Assembly: GCF_051020975.1 (NCBI RefSeq)
Contig: NW_027478158.1
Location: 3,658,001 to 3,722,000, forward strand
DNA length: 64,000 bases
Direction of reading: 5' to 3'
Source: Osmia lignaria lignaria
Taxonomy: Eukaryota > Arthropoda > Insecta > Hymenoptera > Megachilidae
The notes under the pieces are model-generated. The model was not told where the DNA came from. It made no database searches and saw nothing but the letters and a program-made list of their open reading frames with translations. Below are positions 24,132 to 37,649 of this stretch, piece by piece. The translations under genes were made by a program, and so were the position numbers. How positions within the stretch are numbered: the stretch's first letter is position 1; the number at the start of each line of letters is the position of its first letter.

Positions 24132-26323
24132 TTGCAGATTCAGCTCAAAGGAACTGGCCTGACGGACATATTTCGAGATATTTCTTCTTCTTGTTGTTCT
24201 TCTTCTGCACAGCTAAACTGGAAGTGGCATTTCCAGCTCGCAATCGTGCAGAGTTATCTCAAAGAAAGGGGCCACGGTGTTTCTGTATCTCTATTATGTT
24301 GGTGCGGCTTCGGAACTTTTAAATATATTGATATATCTCGAGAACTACGCCTCTGATCGAAAAATATCATAGAACATAAAAAGTAGGAAGCTTAATTCTC
24401 TACAAAAAAGGTCTCTTAACATTTTGTCATAGCTCGCTTCGTTTCCGAGATATTTGCAGATTTATCTCAAGGGAAGGGGCCTCACGGACATATTTCGAGA
24501 TATTTCTTCTTCTTGTTGTTCTTCTTCTGCACAGCTAAGCTGGAAGTGGCATTTGCAGCTCGCAATAGTGCACAGTTATCTCAAAGAAAGGGGCCACGGT
24601 GTTTCTGTATCTCTATTATGTTGGTGCGGCTTCGGAACTTTTAAATATCTCGATATATCTCGAAAACTACGCTTCTGATCAAAAAATATCATAGAACATA
24701 AAAAGTAGGAAACTCAATTCTCTACAAAAAAGGTCTCTTAACATTTTGCAATAGCTCGCTTCGTTTCCGAGATATTTGCAGATTCAGCTCAAAGGAACTG
24801 GCCTGACGGACATATTTCGAGATATTTCTTCTTCTTGTTGTTCTTCCTCTGCACAGCTAAGCTGGAAGTGGCATTTGCAGCTCGCAATAGTGCAGAGTTA
24901 TCTCAAAGAAAGGGGCCACGGTGTTTCTGTATCTCTATTATGTTGGTGCGGCTTCGGACCTTTTGAATATCTTGATATATCTCGAGAACTACGCATCTGA
25001 TCAAAAAATATCATAGAACATAAAAAGTAGGAAACTTAATGCTCTACAAAAAAGGTCTCTTAACATTTTGCCATAGCTCGCTTCGTTTCCGAGATATTTG
25101 CAGATTTATCTCAAGGGAAGGGGCCTGACGGACATATTTCGAGATATTTCTTCTTCTTGTTGTTCTTCTTCTGCACAGCTAAGCTGGAAGTGGCATTTGC
25201 GGCTCGCAATAGTGCAGAGTTATCTCAACGAAAGGGGCCACGGTGTTTCTGTATCTCTATTATGTTGGTGCGGCTTCGGAACTTTTAAATATCTCGATAT
25301 ATCTCGAAAACTATGCTTCTGATCAAAAAATATCATAGAACATAAATTGTAGGAAACATAATTCTCTACAAAAAAGGTCTCTTAACATTTTGCCATAGCT
25401 CGCTTCGTTTCCGAGATATTTGCAGATTTATCTCAAGGGAAGGGGCCTGACGGACATATTTCGAGATATTTCTTCTTCTTGTTGTTCTTCTTCTGCACAG
25501 CTAAGCTGAAAGTGGCATTTGCAGGTCGCAATAGTGCAGAGTTATCTCAAAGAAAGGGGCCACGGTGTTTCTGTATCTCTATTATGTTGGTGCGGCTTCG
25601 GAACTTTTAAATATCTTGATATATCTCGAGAACTACGCATCTGATCAAAAAATATCATAGAACATAAAAAGTAGGAAACTTAATTCGCTACAAAAAAGGT
25701 CTCTTAACATTTTGCCATAGCTCGCTTCGTTTCCGAGATATTTGCAGATTTATCTCAAGGTAAGGGGCCTGACGGACATATTTCGAGATATTTCTTCTTC
25801 TTGTTGTTCTTCTTCTGCACAGCTAAGCTGGAAGTGGCATTTGCAGCTCGCAATAGTGCATAGCTATCTGAAAGAAAGGGGCCCCGGTGTTTCTGTATCT
25901 CTATTATGTTGGTGCGGCTTCGGAACTTTTAAATATCTTGATATATCTCGAGAACTACGCATCTGATCAAAAAATATCATAGAACATAAAACGTAGGAAA
26001 CTTAAGTCTCTACAAAAAAGGTCTCTTAACATTTTGCCATAGCTCGCTTCGTTTCCGAGATATTTGCAGATTTATCTCAAGGGAAGGGGCCTAACGGACA
26101 TATTTCGAGATATTTCTTCTTCTTGTTGTTCTTCTTCTGCACAGCTAAACTGGAAGTGGCATTTCCAGGTCGCAATAGTGCAGAGTTATCTCAAAGAAAG
26201 GAGCCACGGTGTTTCTGTATCTCTATTATGTTGGTGCGGCTTCGGAACTTTTAAATATCTTGATATATCTCGAGAACTACGCGTCTGATCAAAAAATATC
26301 ATAGAACATAAAAAGTAGGAAAC
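24132..26323 (+). repeat. Linker monomers between the two large copies
   Basis: About seven units. The first (24132) has a Q-type head with CAATCGTGC and matches the start of the 7-mer at 37650; the second (24454) has CCTCACGG. The unit at 24776 has TTCGGACC. The unit at 25420 has AGCTGAAAG (in-frame TGA). The unit at 25742 carries AAGGTAAGG like 15766 and 27030. The unit at 26064 has ATTTCCAGGTC and AAGGAGCC. Confidence 0.85.
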
Positions 26324-29300
26324 ATAATTCTCTACAAAAAAGGTCTCTTAACATTTTCCCATACCTGGCATCGTTTCCGAGATATTTGCAGATTTATCTC
26401 AAGGGAAGGGGCCTGACGGACATATTCCGAGATATTTCTTCTTCTTGTTGTTCCTCTTCTGCACAGCTAAGCTGGTAGTGGCATTTGCAGCTCGCAATAG
26501 TGCAGAGTTATCTCAAAGAGAGGGGCCACGGTGTTTCTGTATCTCTATTATGTTGGTGCGGCTTCGGAACTTTTAAATATCTTGATATATCTCGAGAACT
26601 ACGCATCTGATCAGAAAATATCAGAGAAGATAAAAAGTAGGAAACTTAATTCTCTACAAAAAAGGTCTCTTAACATTTTGCCATAGCTCGCTTCGTTTCC
26701 GAGATATTTGCAGATTTATCTCAAGGTAAGGGGCCTGACGGACATATTTCGAGATATTTCTTCTTCTTGTTGTTCTTCTTCTGCACAGCTAAGCTGGAAG
26801 TGGCATTTGCGGCTCGCACTAGTGCAGAGTTATCTCAAAGAAAGGGGCCACGGTGTTTCTGTATCTCTATTATGTTGGTGCGGCTTCGGAACTTTTAAAT
26901 ATCTCGATATATCTCGAAAACTACGCTTCTGATCAAAAAATATCATAGAACATAAATTGTAGGAAACATAATTCTCTACAAAAAACGTCTCTTAACATTT
27001 TGCCATAGCTCGCTTCGTTTCCGAGATATTTGCAGATTTATCTCAAGGTAAGGGGCCTGACGGACATATTTCGAGATATTTCTTCTTCTTGTTGTTCTTC
27101 TTCTGCACAGCTAAGCTGGAAGTGGCATTTGCAGCTCGCAATAGTGCATAGCTATCTGAAAGAAAGGGGCCACGGTGTTTCTGTATCTCTATTATGTTGG
27201 TGCGGCTTCGGAACTTTTAAATATCTTGATATATCTCGAGAACTACGCATCTGATCAAAAAATATCATAGAACATAAAAAGTAGGAAACTTAATTCGCTA
27301 CAAAAAAGGTCTCTTAACATTTTGCCATAGCTCGCTTCGTTTCCGAGATATTTGCAGATTTATCTCAAGGGAAGGGGCCTAACGGACATATTTCGAGATA
27401 TTTCTTCTTCTTGTTGTTCTTCTTCTGCACAGCTAAGCTGGAAGTGGCATTTGCAGCGCGCAATAGTGCAGAGTTATCTCAAAGAAAGGGGCCACGGTGT
27501 TTCTGTATCTCTATTATGTTGGTGCGGCTTCGGAACTTTTAAATATCTTGATATATCTCGAGAACTACGCATCTGATCAAAAAATATCATAGAACATGAA
27601 AAGTAGGAAACTTAATTCTCTACAAAAAAGGTCTCTTAACATTTTGCCATAGCTCGCTTCGTTTCCGAGATATTTGCAGATTTATCTCAAGGGAAGGGGC
27701 CTGACGGACATATTTCGAGATATTTCTTCTTCTTGTTGTTCTTCTTCTGCACAGCTAAGCTGGAAGTGGCATTTGCAGCTCGCAATAGTGCAGAGTTATC
27801 TCAAAGAAAGGGGCCACGGTGTTTCTGTATCTCTATTATGTTGGTGCGGCTTCGGAACTTTTAAATATCTTGATATATCTCGAGAACTACGCATCCGATC
27901 AAAAAATATCATAGAACATAAAAAGTAGGAAACTTAATTCTCTACAAAAAAGGTCTCTTAACATTTTGCCATAGCTCGCTTCGTTTCCGAGATATTTGCA
28001 GATTTATCTCGAGGGAAGGGGCCTGAAGGACATATTTCGAGATATTTCTTCTTCTTGTTGTTCTTCTTCTGCACAGCTAAGCTGGAAGCGGCATTTGCGG
28101 CTCGCACTAGTGCAGAGTTATATCAAAGAAAGGGGCCACGGTGTTTCTGTATCTCTATTATGTTGGTGCGGCTTCGGAACTTTTAAATATCTTGATATAT
28201 CTCGAGAACTACGCATCTGATCAAAAAATATCATAGAACATGAAAAGTAGGAAACTTAATTCTCTACAAAAAAGGTCTCTTAACATTTTGCCATAGCTCG
28301 CTTCGTTTCCGAGATATTTGCAGATTTATCTCAAGGGAAGGGGCCTAACGGACATATTTCGAGATATTTCTTCTTCTTGTTGTTCTTCTTCTGCACAGCT
28401 AAACTGGAAGTGGCATTTCCAGCTCGCAAAAGTGCAGAGTCATCTCAAAGAAAGGGGCCACGGTGTTTCTGTATCTCTATTATGTTGGTGCGGCTTCGGA
28501 ACTTTTAAATATCTCGATATATCTCGAAAACTACGCTTCTGATCAAAAAATATCATAGAACATAAATTGTAGGAAACATAATTCTCGACAAAAAAGGTCT
28601 CTTAACATTTTGCCATAGCTCGCTTCGTTTCCGAGATATTTGCAGATATATCTCAACGGAAGGGGCCTGACGGACATATTTCGAGATATTTCTTCTTCTT
28701 GTTGTTCTTCTTCTGCACAGCTAAACTGGAAGTGGCATTTCCAGCTCGCAATAGTGCAGAGTTATCCCAAAGAAAGGGGCCACGGTGTTTCTGTATCTCT
28801 ATTATGTTGGTGCTGCTTCGGAACTTTTAAATATCTCGATATATCTCGAAAACTACGCTTCTGATCAAAAAATATCAGAGAACGTAAATTGTAGGAAACA
28901 TAATTCTCTACAAAAAAGGTCTCTTAACATTTTGCCATAGCTCGCTTCGTTTCCGAGATATTTGCAGATATATCTCAACGGAAGGGGCCTGACGGACATA
29001 TTTCGAGATATTTCTTCTTCTTGTTGTTCTTCTTCTGCACAGCTAAGCTGGAAGTGGCATTTGAAGCTCGCAATAGTGCAGAGTTATCTCAAAGAAAGGG
29101 GCCACGGTGTTTCTGTATCTCTATTATGTTGGTGCGGCTTCGGAACTTTTAAATATCTTGATATATCTCGAGAACTACGCATCTGATCAAAAAATATCAT
29201 AGAACATAAAAAGCAGGAAACTTAATTCTCTACACAAAAGGTCTCTTAGCATTTTGCCATAGCTCGCTTCGTTTCCGAGATATTTGCAGATATATCTCAA

Positions 29301-29605
29301 CGGAAGGGGCCTGACGGACATATTTCGAGATGTTTCTTCTTCTTGTTGTTCTTCTTCTGCACAGCTAAGCTGGAAGTGGCATTTACAGCTCGCAATAGTG
29401 CAGAGTTATCTCAAAGAAAGGGGCCACGGTGTTTCTGTATTTCTATTATGTTGGTGCGGCTTCGGAACTTTTAAATATCTTGCTATATCTCGAGAACTAC
29501 GCGTCTGATCAAAAAATATCATAGAACATAAAAAGTAGGAAACATAATTCTGTACAAAAAAGGTCTCTTAACATTTTGCCATAGCTCGCTTCGTTTCCGA
29601 GATAT

Positions 29606-32600
29606 TTGCAGATTTATATCAAGGGAAGGGGCCTGACGGACATATTTCGAGATATTTCTTCTTCTTGTTGTTCTTCTTCTGCACAGCTAAGCTGGAAGTG
29701 GCATTTACAGCTCGCAATAGTGCAGAGTTATCTCAAGGAAAGGGGCCACGGTGTTTCTGTATCTCTATTATGTTGGTGCGGCTTCGGAACCTTTAAATAT
29801 CTTGATATATCTCGAGAACTACGCATCTGATCAAAAAATATCATAGAACATAAAAAGTAGGAAACTTAATTCTCTACAAAAAAGGTCTCTCAACATTTTG
29901 CCATAGCTCGCTTCGTTTCCGAGATATTTGCAGATTTATCTCGAGGGAAGGGGCCTAACGGACATATTTCGAGATATTTCTTCTTCTTGTTGTTCTTCTT
30001 CTGCACAGCTAAACTGGAAGTGGCATTTCCAGCTCGCAATAGTGCAGAGTTATCTCAAAGAAAGGAGCCACGGTGTTTCTGTATCTCTATTATGTTGGTG
30101 CGGCTTCGGAACTTTTAAATATCTTGATATATCTCGAGAACTACGCATCTGATCAAAAAATATCATAGAACATAAAATGTAGGAAACTTAATTCTCTACA
30201 AAAAAGGTCTCTTAACATTTTGCCATAGCTCGCTTCGTTTCCGAGATATTTGCAGATTTATCTCAAGGGAAGGGGCCTGACGGACATATTTCGAGATATT
30301 TCTTCTTCTCGTTGTTCTTCTTCTGCACAGCTAAGCTGTAAGTGGCATTTGCGGCTCGCGCTAGTGCAGAGTTATCTCAAAGAAAGGGGCCACGGTGTTT
30401 CTGTATCTCTATTATGTTGGTGCGGCTTCGGAACTTTTAAATATCTTGATATATCTCGAGAACTACGCATCTGATCAAAAAATATCATAGAACATAAAAA
30501 GTAGGAAACTTAATTCTCTACAAAAAAGATCTCTTAACATTTTGCCATAGCTCGCTTCGTTTCCGAGATATTTGCAGATTTATCTCAAGGGAAGGGGCCT
30601 GACGGACATATTTCGAGATATTTCTTCTTCTCGTTGTTCTTCTTCTGCACAGCTAAGCTGTAAGTGGCATTTGCGGCTCGCGCTAGTGCAGAGTTATCTC
30701 AAAGAAAGGGGCCACGGTGTTTCTGTATTTCTATTATGTTGGTGCGGCTTCGGAACTTTTAAATATCTTGCTATATCTCGAGAACTACGCGTCTGATCAA
30801 AAAATATCATAGAACATAAAAAGTAGGAAACATAATTCTGTACAAAAAAGGTCTCTTAACATTTTGCCATAGCTCGCTTCGTTTCCGAGATATTTGCAGA
30901 TTTATATCAAGGGAAGGGGCCTGACGGACATATTTCGAGATATTTCTTCTTCTTGTTGTTCTTCTTCTGCACAGCTAAGCTGGAAGTGGCATTTACAGCT
31001 CGCAATAGTGCAGAGTTATCTCAAGGAAAGGGGCCACGGTGTTTCTGTATCTCTATTATGTTGGTGCGGCTTCGGAACCTTTAAATATCTTGATATATCT
31101 CGAGAACTACGCATCTGATCAAAAAATATCATAGAACATAAAAAGTAGGAAACTTAATTCTCTACAAAAAAGGTCTCTCAACATTTTGCCATAGCTCGCT
31201 TCGTTTCCGAGATATTTGCAGATTTATCTCGAGGGAAGGGGCCTAACGGACATATTTCGAGATATTTCTTCTTCTTGTTGTTCTTCTTCTGCACAGCTAA
31301 ACTGGAAGTGGCATTTCCAGCTCGCAATAGTGCAGAGTTATCTCAAAGAAAGGAGCCACGGTGTTTCTGTATCTCTATTATGTTGGTGCGGCTTCGGAAC
31401 TTTTAAATATCTTGATATATCTCGAGAACTACGCATCTGATCAAAAAATATCATAGAACATAAAATGTAGGAAACTTAATTCTCTACAAAAAAGGTCTCA
31501 TAACATTTTGCCATAGCTCGCTTCGTTTCCGAGATATTTGCAGATTTATCTCAAGGGAAGGGGCCTGACGGACATATTTCGAGATATTTCTTCTTCTCGT
31601 TGTTCTTCTTCTGCACAGCTAAGCTGTAAGTGGCATTTGCGGCTCGCGCTAGTGCAGAGTTATCTCAAAGAAAGGGGCCACGGTGTTTCTGTATCTCTAT
31701 TATGTTGGTGCGGCTTCGGAACTTTTAAATATCTTGATATATCTCGAGAACTACGCATCTGATCAAAAAATATCATAGAACATAAAAAGTAGGAAACTTA
31801 ATTCTCTACAAAAAAGATCTCTTAACATTTTGCCATAGCTCGCTTCGTTTCCGAGATATTAGCAGGTTTATCTCAAGGGAAGGGGCCTGACGGACATATT
31901 TCGAGATATTTCTTCTTCTCGTTGTTCTTCTTCTGCACAGCTAAGCTGTAAGTGGCATTTGCGGCTCGCGCTAGTGCAGAGTTATCTCAAAGAAAGGGGC
32001 CACGGTGTTTCTGTATCTCTATTATGTTGGTGCGGCTTCGGAACTTTTAAATATCTTGATATATCTCGAGAACTACGCATCTGATCAAAAAATATCATAG
32101 AACATAAAAAGTAGGAAACTTAATTCTCTACAAAAAAGATCTCTTAACATTTTGCCATAGCTCGCTTCGTTTCCGAGATATTTGCAGATTTATCTCAAGG
32201 GAAGGGGCCTGACGGACATATTTCGAGATATTTCTTCTTCTCGTTGTTCTTCTTCTGCACAGCTAAGCTGTAAGTGGCATTTGCGGCCCGCGCTAGTGCA
32301 GAGATATCTCAAAGAAAGGGGCCACGGTGTTTCTGTATCTCTATTATGTTGGTGCGGCTTCGGAACTTTTAAATATCTTGATATATCTCGAGAACTACGC
32401 GTCTGATCAAAAAATATCATAGAACATAAAAAGTAGGAAACATAATTCTGTACAAAAAAGGTCTCCTAACATTTTGCCATAGCTCGCTTCGTTTCCGAGA
32501 TATTTGCAGATTTATATCAAGGGAAGGGGCCTGACGGACATATTTCGAGATATTTCTTCTTCTTGTTGTTCTTCTTCTGCACAGCTAAGCTGGAAGTGGC

Positions 32601-33791
32601 ATTTACAGCTCGCAATAGTGCAGAGTTATCTCAAAGAAAGGGGCCACGGTGTTTCTGTATCTCTATTATGTTGGTGCGGCTTCGGAACCTTTAAATATCT
32701 TGATATATCTCGAGAACTACGCATCTGATCAAAAAATATCATAGAACATAAAAAGTAGGAAACTTAATTCTCTACAAAAAAGGTCTCTCAACATTTTGCC
32801 ATAGCTCGCTTCGTTTCCGAGATATTTGCAGATTTATCTCAAGGGAAGGGGCCTGACGGACATATTTCGAGATATTTCTTCTTCTCGTTGTTCTTCTTCT
32901 GCACAGCTAAGCTGTAAGTGGCATTTGCGGCTCGCGCTAGTGCAGAGTTATCTCAAAGAAAGGGGCCACGGTGTTTCTGTATCTCTATTATGTTGGTGCG
33001 GCTTCGGAACTTTTAAATATCTTGATATATCTCGAGAACTACGCATCTGATCAAAAAATATCATAGAACATAAAAAGTAGGAAACTTAATTCTCTACAAA
33101 AAAGATCTCTTAACATTTTGCCATAGCTCGCTTCGTTTCCGAGATATTAGCAGGTTTATCTCAAGGGAAGGGGCCTGACGGACATATTTCGAGATATTTC
33201 TTCTTCTCGTTGTTCTTCTTCTGCACAGCTAAGCTGTAAGTGGCATTTGCGGCTCGCGCTAGTGCAGAGTTATCTCAAAGAAAGGGGCCACGGTGTTTCT
33301 GTATCTCTATTATGTTGGTGCGGCTTCGGAACTTTTAAATATCTTGATATATCTCGAGAACTACGCATCTGATCAAAAAATATCATAGAACATAAAAAGT
33401 AGGAAACTTAATTCTCTACAAAAAAGATCTCTTAACATTTTGCCATAGCTCGCTTCGTTTCCGAGATATTTGCAGATTTATCTCAAGGGAAGGGGCCTGA
33501 CGGACATATTTCGAGATATTTCTTCTTCTCGTTGTTCTTCTTCTGCACAGCTAAGCTGTAAGTGGCATTTGCGGCCCGCGCTAGTGCAGAGATATCTCAA
33601 AGAAAGGGGCCACGGTGTTTCTGTATCTCTATTATGTTGGTGCGGCTTCGGAACTTTTAAATATCTTGATATATCTCGAGAACTACGCGTCTGATCAAAA
33701 AATATCATAGAACATAAAAAGTAGGAAACATAATTCTGTACAAAAAAGATCTCTTAACATTTTGCCATAGCTCGCTTCGTTTCCGAGATAT
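29606..33791 (+). repeat. 4-mer HOR (1288 bp), imperfect
   Basis: Units 29606 (TTTATATCAAGG), 29928 (CTCGAGGG, AAGGAGCC) and 30250 (TTCTCGTTG) recur at 30894, 31216 and 31538. Units 31538, 31860 (ATATTAGCAGG) and 32182 (GCGGCCCGCGC, GAGATATCTC) recur at 32826, 33148 and 33470. Units 33470 and 33792 are tandem copies of one type. This is the expansion that makes copy 2 longer than copy 1. Confidence 0.85.
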
Positions 33792-35079
33792 TTGCAGATT
33801 TATCTCAAGGGAAGGGGCCTGACGGACATATTTCGAGATATTTCTTCTTCTCGTTGTTCTTCTTCTGCACAGCTAAGCTGTAAGTGGCATTTGCGGCCCG
33901 CGCTAGTGCAGAGATATCTCAAAGAAAGGGGCCACGGTGTTTCTGTATCTCTATTATGTTGGTGCGGCTTCGGAACTTTTAAATATCTTGATATATCTCG
34001 AGAACTACGCGTCTGATCAAAAAATATCATAGAACATAAAAAGTAGGAAACATAATTCTGTACAAAAAAGGTCTCCTAACATTTTGCCATAGCTCGCTTC
34101 GTTTCCGAGATATTTGCAGATTTATATCAAGGGAAGGGGCCTGACGGACATATTTCGAGATATTTCTTCTTCTTGTTGTTCTTCTTCTGCACAGCTAAGC
34201 TGGAAGTGGCATTTACAGCTCGCAATAGTGCAGAGTTATCTCAAAGAAAGGGGCCACGGTGTTTCTGTATCTCTATTATGTTGGTGCGGCTTCGGAACCT
34301 TTAAATATCTTGATATATCTCGAGAACTACGCATCTGATCAAAAAATATCATAGAACATAAAAAGTAGGAAACTTAATTCTCTACAAAAAAGGTCTCTCA
34401 ACATTTTGCCATAGCTCGCTTCGTTTCCGAGATATTTGCAGATTTATCTCAAGGGAAGGGGCCTAACGGACATATTTCGAGATATTTCTTCTTCTTGTTG
34501 TTCTTCTTCTGCACAGCTAAGCTGGAAGTGGCATTTGCGGCTCGCACTAGTGCACAGTTATCTCAAAGAAAGGGGCCACGGTGTTTCTGTATCTCTATTA
34601 TGTTGGTGCGGCTTCGGAACTTTTAAGTATCTCGATATATCTCGAAAACTACGCTTCTGATCAAAAAATATCATAGAACATAAATTGTAGGAAACATAAT
34701 TCTCTACAAAAAACGTCTCTTAACATTTTGCCATAGCTCGCTTCGTTTCCGAGATATTTACAGATTCAGCTCAAAGGAACTGGCCTGACGGACATATTTC
34801 GAGATATTTCTTCTTCTTGTTGTTCTTCCTCTGCACAGCTAAGCTGGAAGTGGCATTTGCAGCTCGCAATAGTGCAGAGTTATCTCAAAGAAAGGGGCCA
34901 CGGTGTTTCTGTATCTCTATTATGTTGGTGGGGCTTCGGAACTTTTAAATATCTTGATATATCTCGAGAACTACGCATCTGATCAAAAAATATCATAGAA
35001 CATAAAAAGTAGGACACTTAATTCTCTACAAAAAAGGTCTCTTAACATTTTGCCATAGCTCGCTTCGTTTCCGAGATAT

Positions 35080-35399
35080 TTGCAGATATATCTCAAGGGC
35101 AGGGGCCTGACGGACATATTTCGAGATATTTCTTCTTCTTGTTGTTCTTCTTCTGCACAGCTAAGCTGGAAGTGGCATTTACAGCTCGCAATAGTGCAGA
35201 GTTATCTCAAAGAAAGGGGCCACGGTGTTTCTGTATCTCTATTATGTTGGTGCGGCTTCGGAACTTTTAAATATCTCGATATATCTCGAAAACTACGCTT
35301 CTGATCAAAAAATATCATAGAACATAAATTGTAGGAAACAATTCTCTACAAAAAACGTCTCTCAATATTTTGCCATAGCTCGCTTCGTTTCCGAGATAT
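35080..35399 (+). repeat. 320-bp monomer (2-bp deletion)
   Basis: GGAAACAATTC near 35340, with linked CGTCTCTCAATATT. It is the counterpart of 21884-22203 in the large duplication, so the deletion predates that duplication. Confidence 0.95.
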
Positions 35400-35721
35400 T
35401 TGCAGATTCAGCTCAACGGAACTGGCCTGACGGACATATTTCGAGATATTTCTTCTTCTTGTTGTTCTTCTTCTGCACAGCTAAACTGGAAGTGGCATTT
35501 CCAGCTCGCAATCGTGCAGAGTTATCTCAAAGAAAGGGGCCACGGTGTTTCTGTATCTCTATTATGTTGGTGCGGCTTCGGAACTTTTAAATATCTTGAT
35601 ATATCTCGAGAACTACGCCTCTGATCGAAAAATATCATAGAACATAAAAAGTAGGAAGCTTAATTCTCTACAAAAAAGGTCTCTTAACATTTTGTCATAG
35701 CTCGCTTCGTTTCCGAGATAT

Positions 35722-36041
35722 TTGCAGATTTATCTCAAGGGAAGGGGCCTCACGGACATATTTCGAGATATTTCTTCTTCTTGTTGTTCTTCTTCTGCAC
35801 AGCTAAGCTGGAAGTGGCATTTGCGGCTCGCACTAGTGCACAGTTAGCTCAAAGAAAGGGGCCACGGTGTTTCTGTATCTCTATTATGTTGGTGCGGCTT
35901 CGGAACTTTTAAATATCTCGATATATCTCCAAAACTACGCTTCTGATCAAAAAATATCATAGAACATAAATTGTAGGAAACAATTCTCTACAAAAAACGT
36001 CTCTCAATATTTTGCCATAGCTCGCTTCGTTTCCGAGATAT
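35722..36041 (+). repeat. 320-bp monomer (2-bp deletion)
   Basis: GGAAACAATTC near 35980. The unit shares CAGTTAGCTC and CTCCAAAAC with its counterpart 22526-22845. Confidence 0.95.
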
Positions 36042-37007
36042 TTGCAGATTCAGCTCAAAGGAACTGGCCTGACGGACATATTTCGAGATATTTCTTCTTC
36101 TTGTTGTTCTTCTTCTGCACAGCTAAGCTGGAAGTGGCATTTGCGGCTCGCGCTAGTGCAGAGTTATCTCAAAGAAAGGGGCCACGGTGTTTCTGTATCT
36201 CTATTATGTTGGTGCGGCTTCGGAACTTTTAAATATCTTGATATATCTCGAGAACTACGCATCTGATCAAAAAATATCATAGAACATAAAAAGTAGGAAA
36301 CCTAATTCTCTACAAAAAAGATCTCTTAACATTTTGCCATAGCTCGCTTCGTTTCCGAGATATTTGCAGATTTATCTCAAGGGAAGGGGCCTGACGGACA
36401 TATTTCGAGATATTTCTTGTTCTCGTTGTTCTTCTTCTGCACAGCTAAGCTGTAAGTGGCATTTGCGGCTCGCGCTAGTGCAGAGTTATCTCAAAGAAAG
36501 GGGCCACGGTGTTTCTGTATCTCTATTATGTTGGTGCGGCTTCGGAACTTTTAAATATCTTGATATATCTCGAGAACTCCGCATCTGATCAAAAAATATC
36601 ATAGAACATAAAAAGTAGGAAACTTAATTCTCTACAAAAAAGATCTCTTAACATTTTGCCATAGCTCGCTTCGTTTCCGAGATATTTGCAGCTTTATCTC
36701 AAGGGAAGGGGCCTGACGGACATATTTCGAGATACTTCTTCTTCTTGTTGTTCTTCTTCTGCACAGCTAAGCTGGAAGTGGCATTTGCAGCTCGCAATAG
36801 TGCAGAGTTATCTCAAAGAAAGGGGCCACGGTGTTTCTGTATCTCTATTATGTTGTTGCGGCTTCGGAACTTTTAAATATCTTAATATATCTCGAGAACT
36901 ACGCATCTGATCAAAAAATATCATAGAACACAAAAAGTAGGAAACTTAATTCTCTACAAAAAAGGTCTCTTAACATTTTGCCATAGCTCGCTTCGTTTCC
37001 GAGATAT

Positions 37008-37327
37008 TTGCAGATTTATCTCAAGGGAAGGGGCCTCACGGACATATTTCGAGATATTTCTTCTTCTTGTTGTTCTTCTTCTGCACAGCTAAGCTGGAAG
37101 TGGCATTTGCAGCTCGCAATAGTGCACATTTATCTCAAAGAAAGGGGCCACGGTGTTTCTGTATCTCTATTATGTTGGTGCGGCTTCGGAACTTTTAAAT
37201 ATCTCGATATATCTCGAAAACTACGCTTCTGATCAAAAAATATCATAGAACATAAATTGTAGGAAACAATTCTCTACAAAAAACGTCTCTCAATATTTTG
37301 CCATAGCTCGCTTCGTTTCCGAGATAT
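37008..37327 (+). repeat. 320-bp monomer (2-bp deletion)
   Basis: GGAAACAATTC near 37268, counterpart of 23812-24131. The following unit (37328) differs from its positional counterpart at 24132 after about 80 bp, marking the right end of the large duplication. Confidence 0.95.
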
Positions 37328-37649
37328 TTGCAGATTCAGCTCAAAGGAACTGGCCTGACGGACATATTTCGAGATATTTCTTCTTCTTGTTGTTCTTCTT
37401 CTGCACAGCTAAGCTGGAAGTGGCATTTGCGGCTCGCGCTAGTGCAGAGTTATCTCAAAGAAAGGGGCCACGGTGTTTCTGTATCTCTATTATGTTGGTG
37501 CGGCTTCGGAACTTTTAAATATCTTGATATATCTCGAGAACTACGCATCTGATCAAAAAATATCATAGAACATAAAAAGTAGGAAACCTAATTCTCTACA
37601 AAAAAGATCTCTTAACATTTTGCCATAGCTCGCTTCGTTTCAGAGATAT

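Larger units (their letters stand above)
26324..37327 (+). repeat. Large segmental duplication, copy 2 (about 11 kb)
   Basis: This matches copy 1 unit by unit at offsets of 11264, then 10298, 10620, 10942, 11586 and finally 13196 bp. Each step equals whole monomers once the 2-bp deletions are counted. The net gain is six monomers: three lost relative to copy 1 near 28317, and extra units between 29606 and 33791. Confidence 0.9.
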
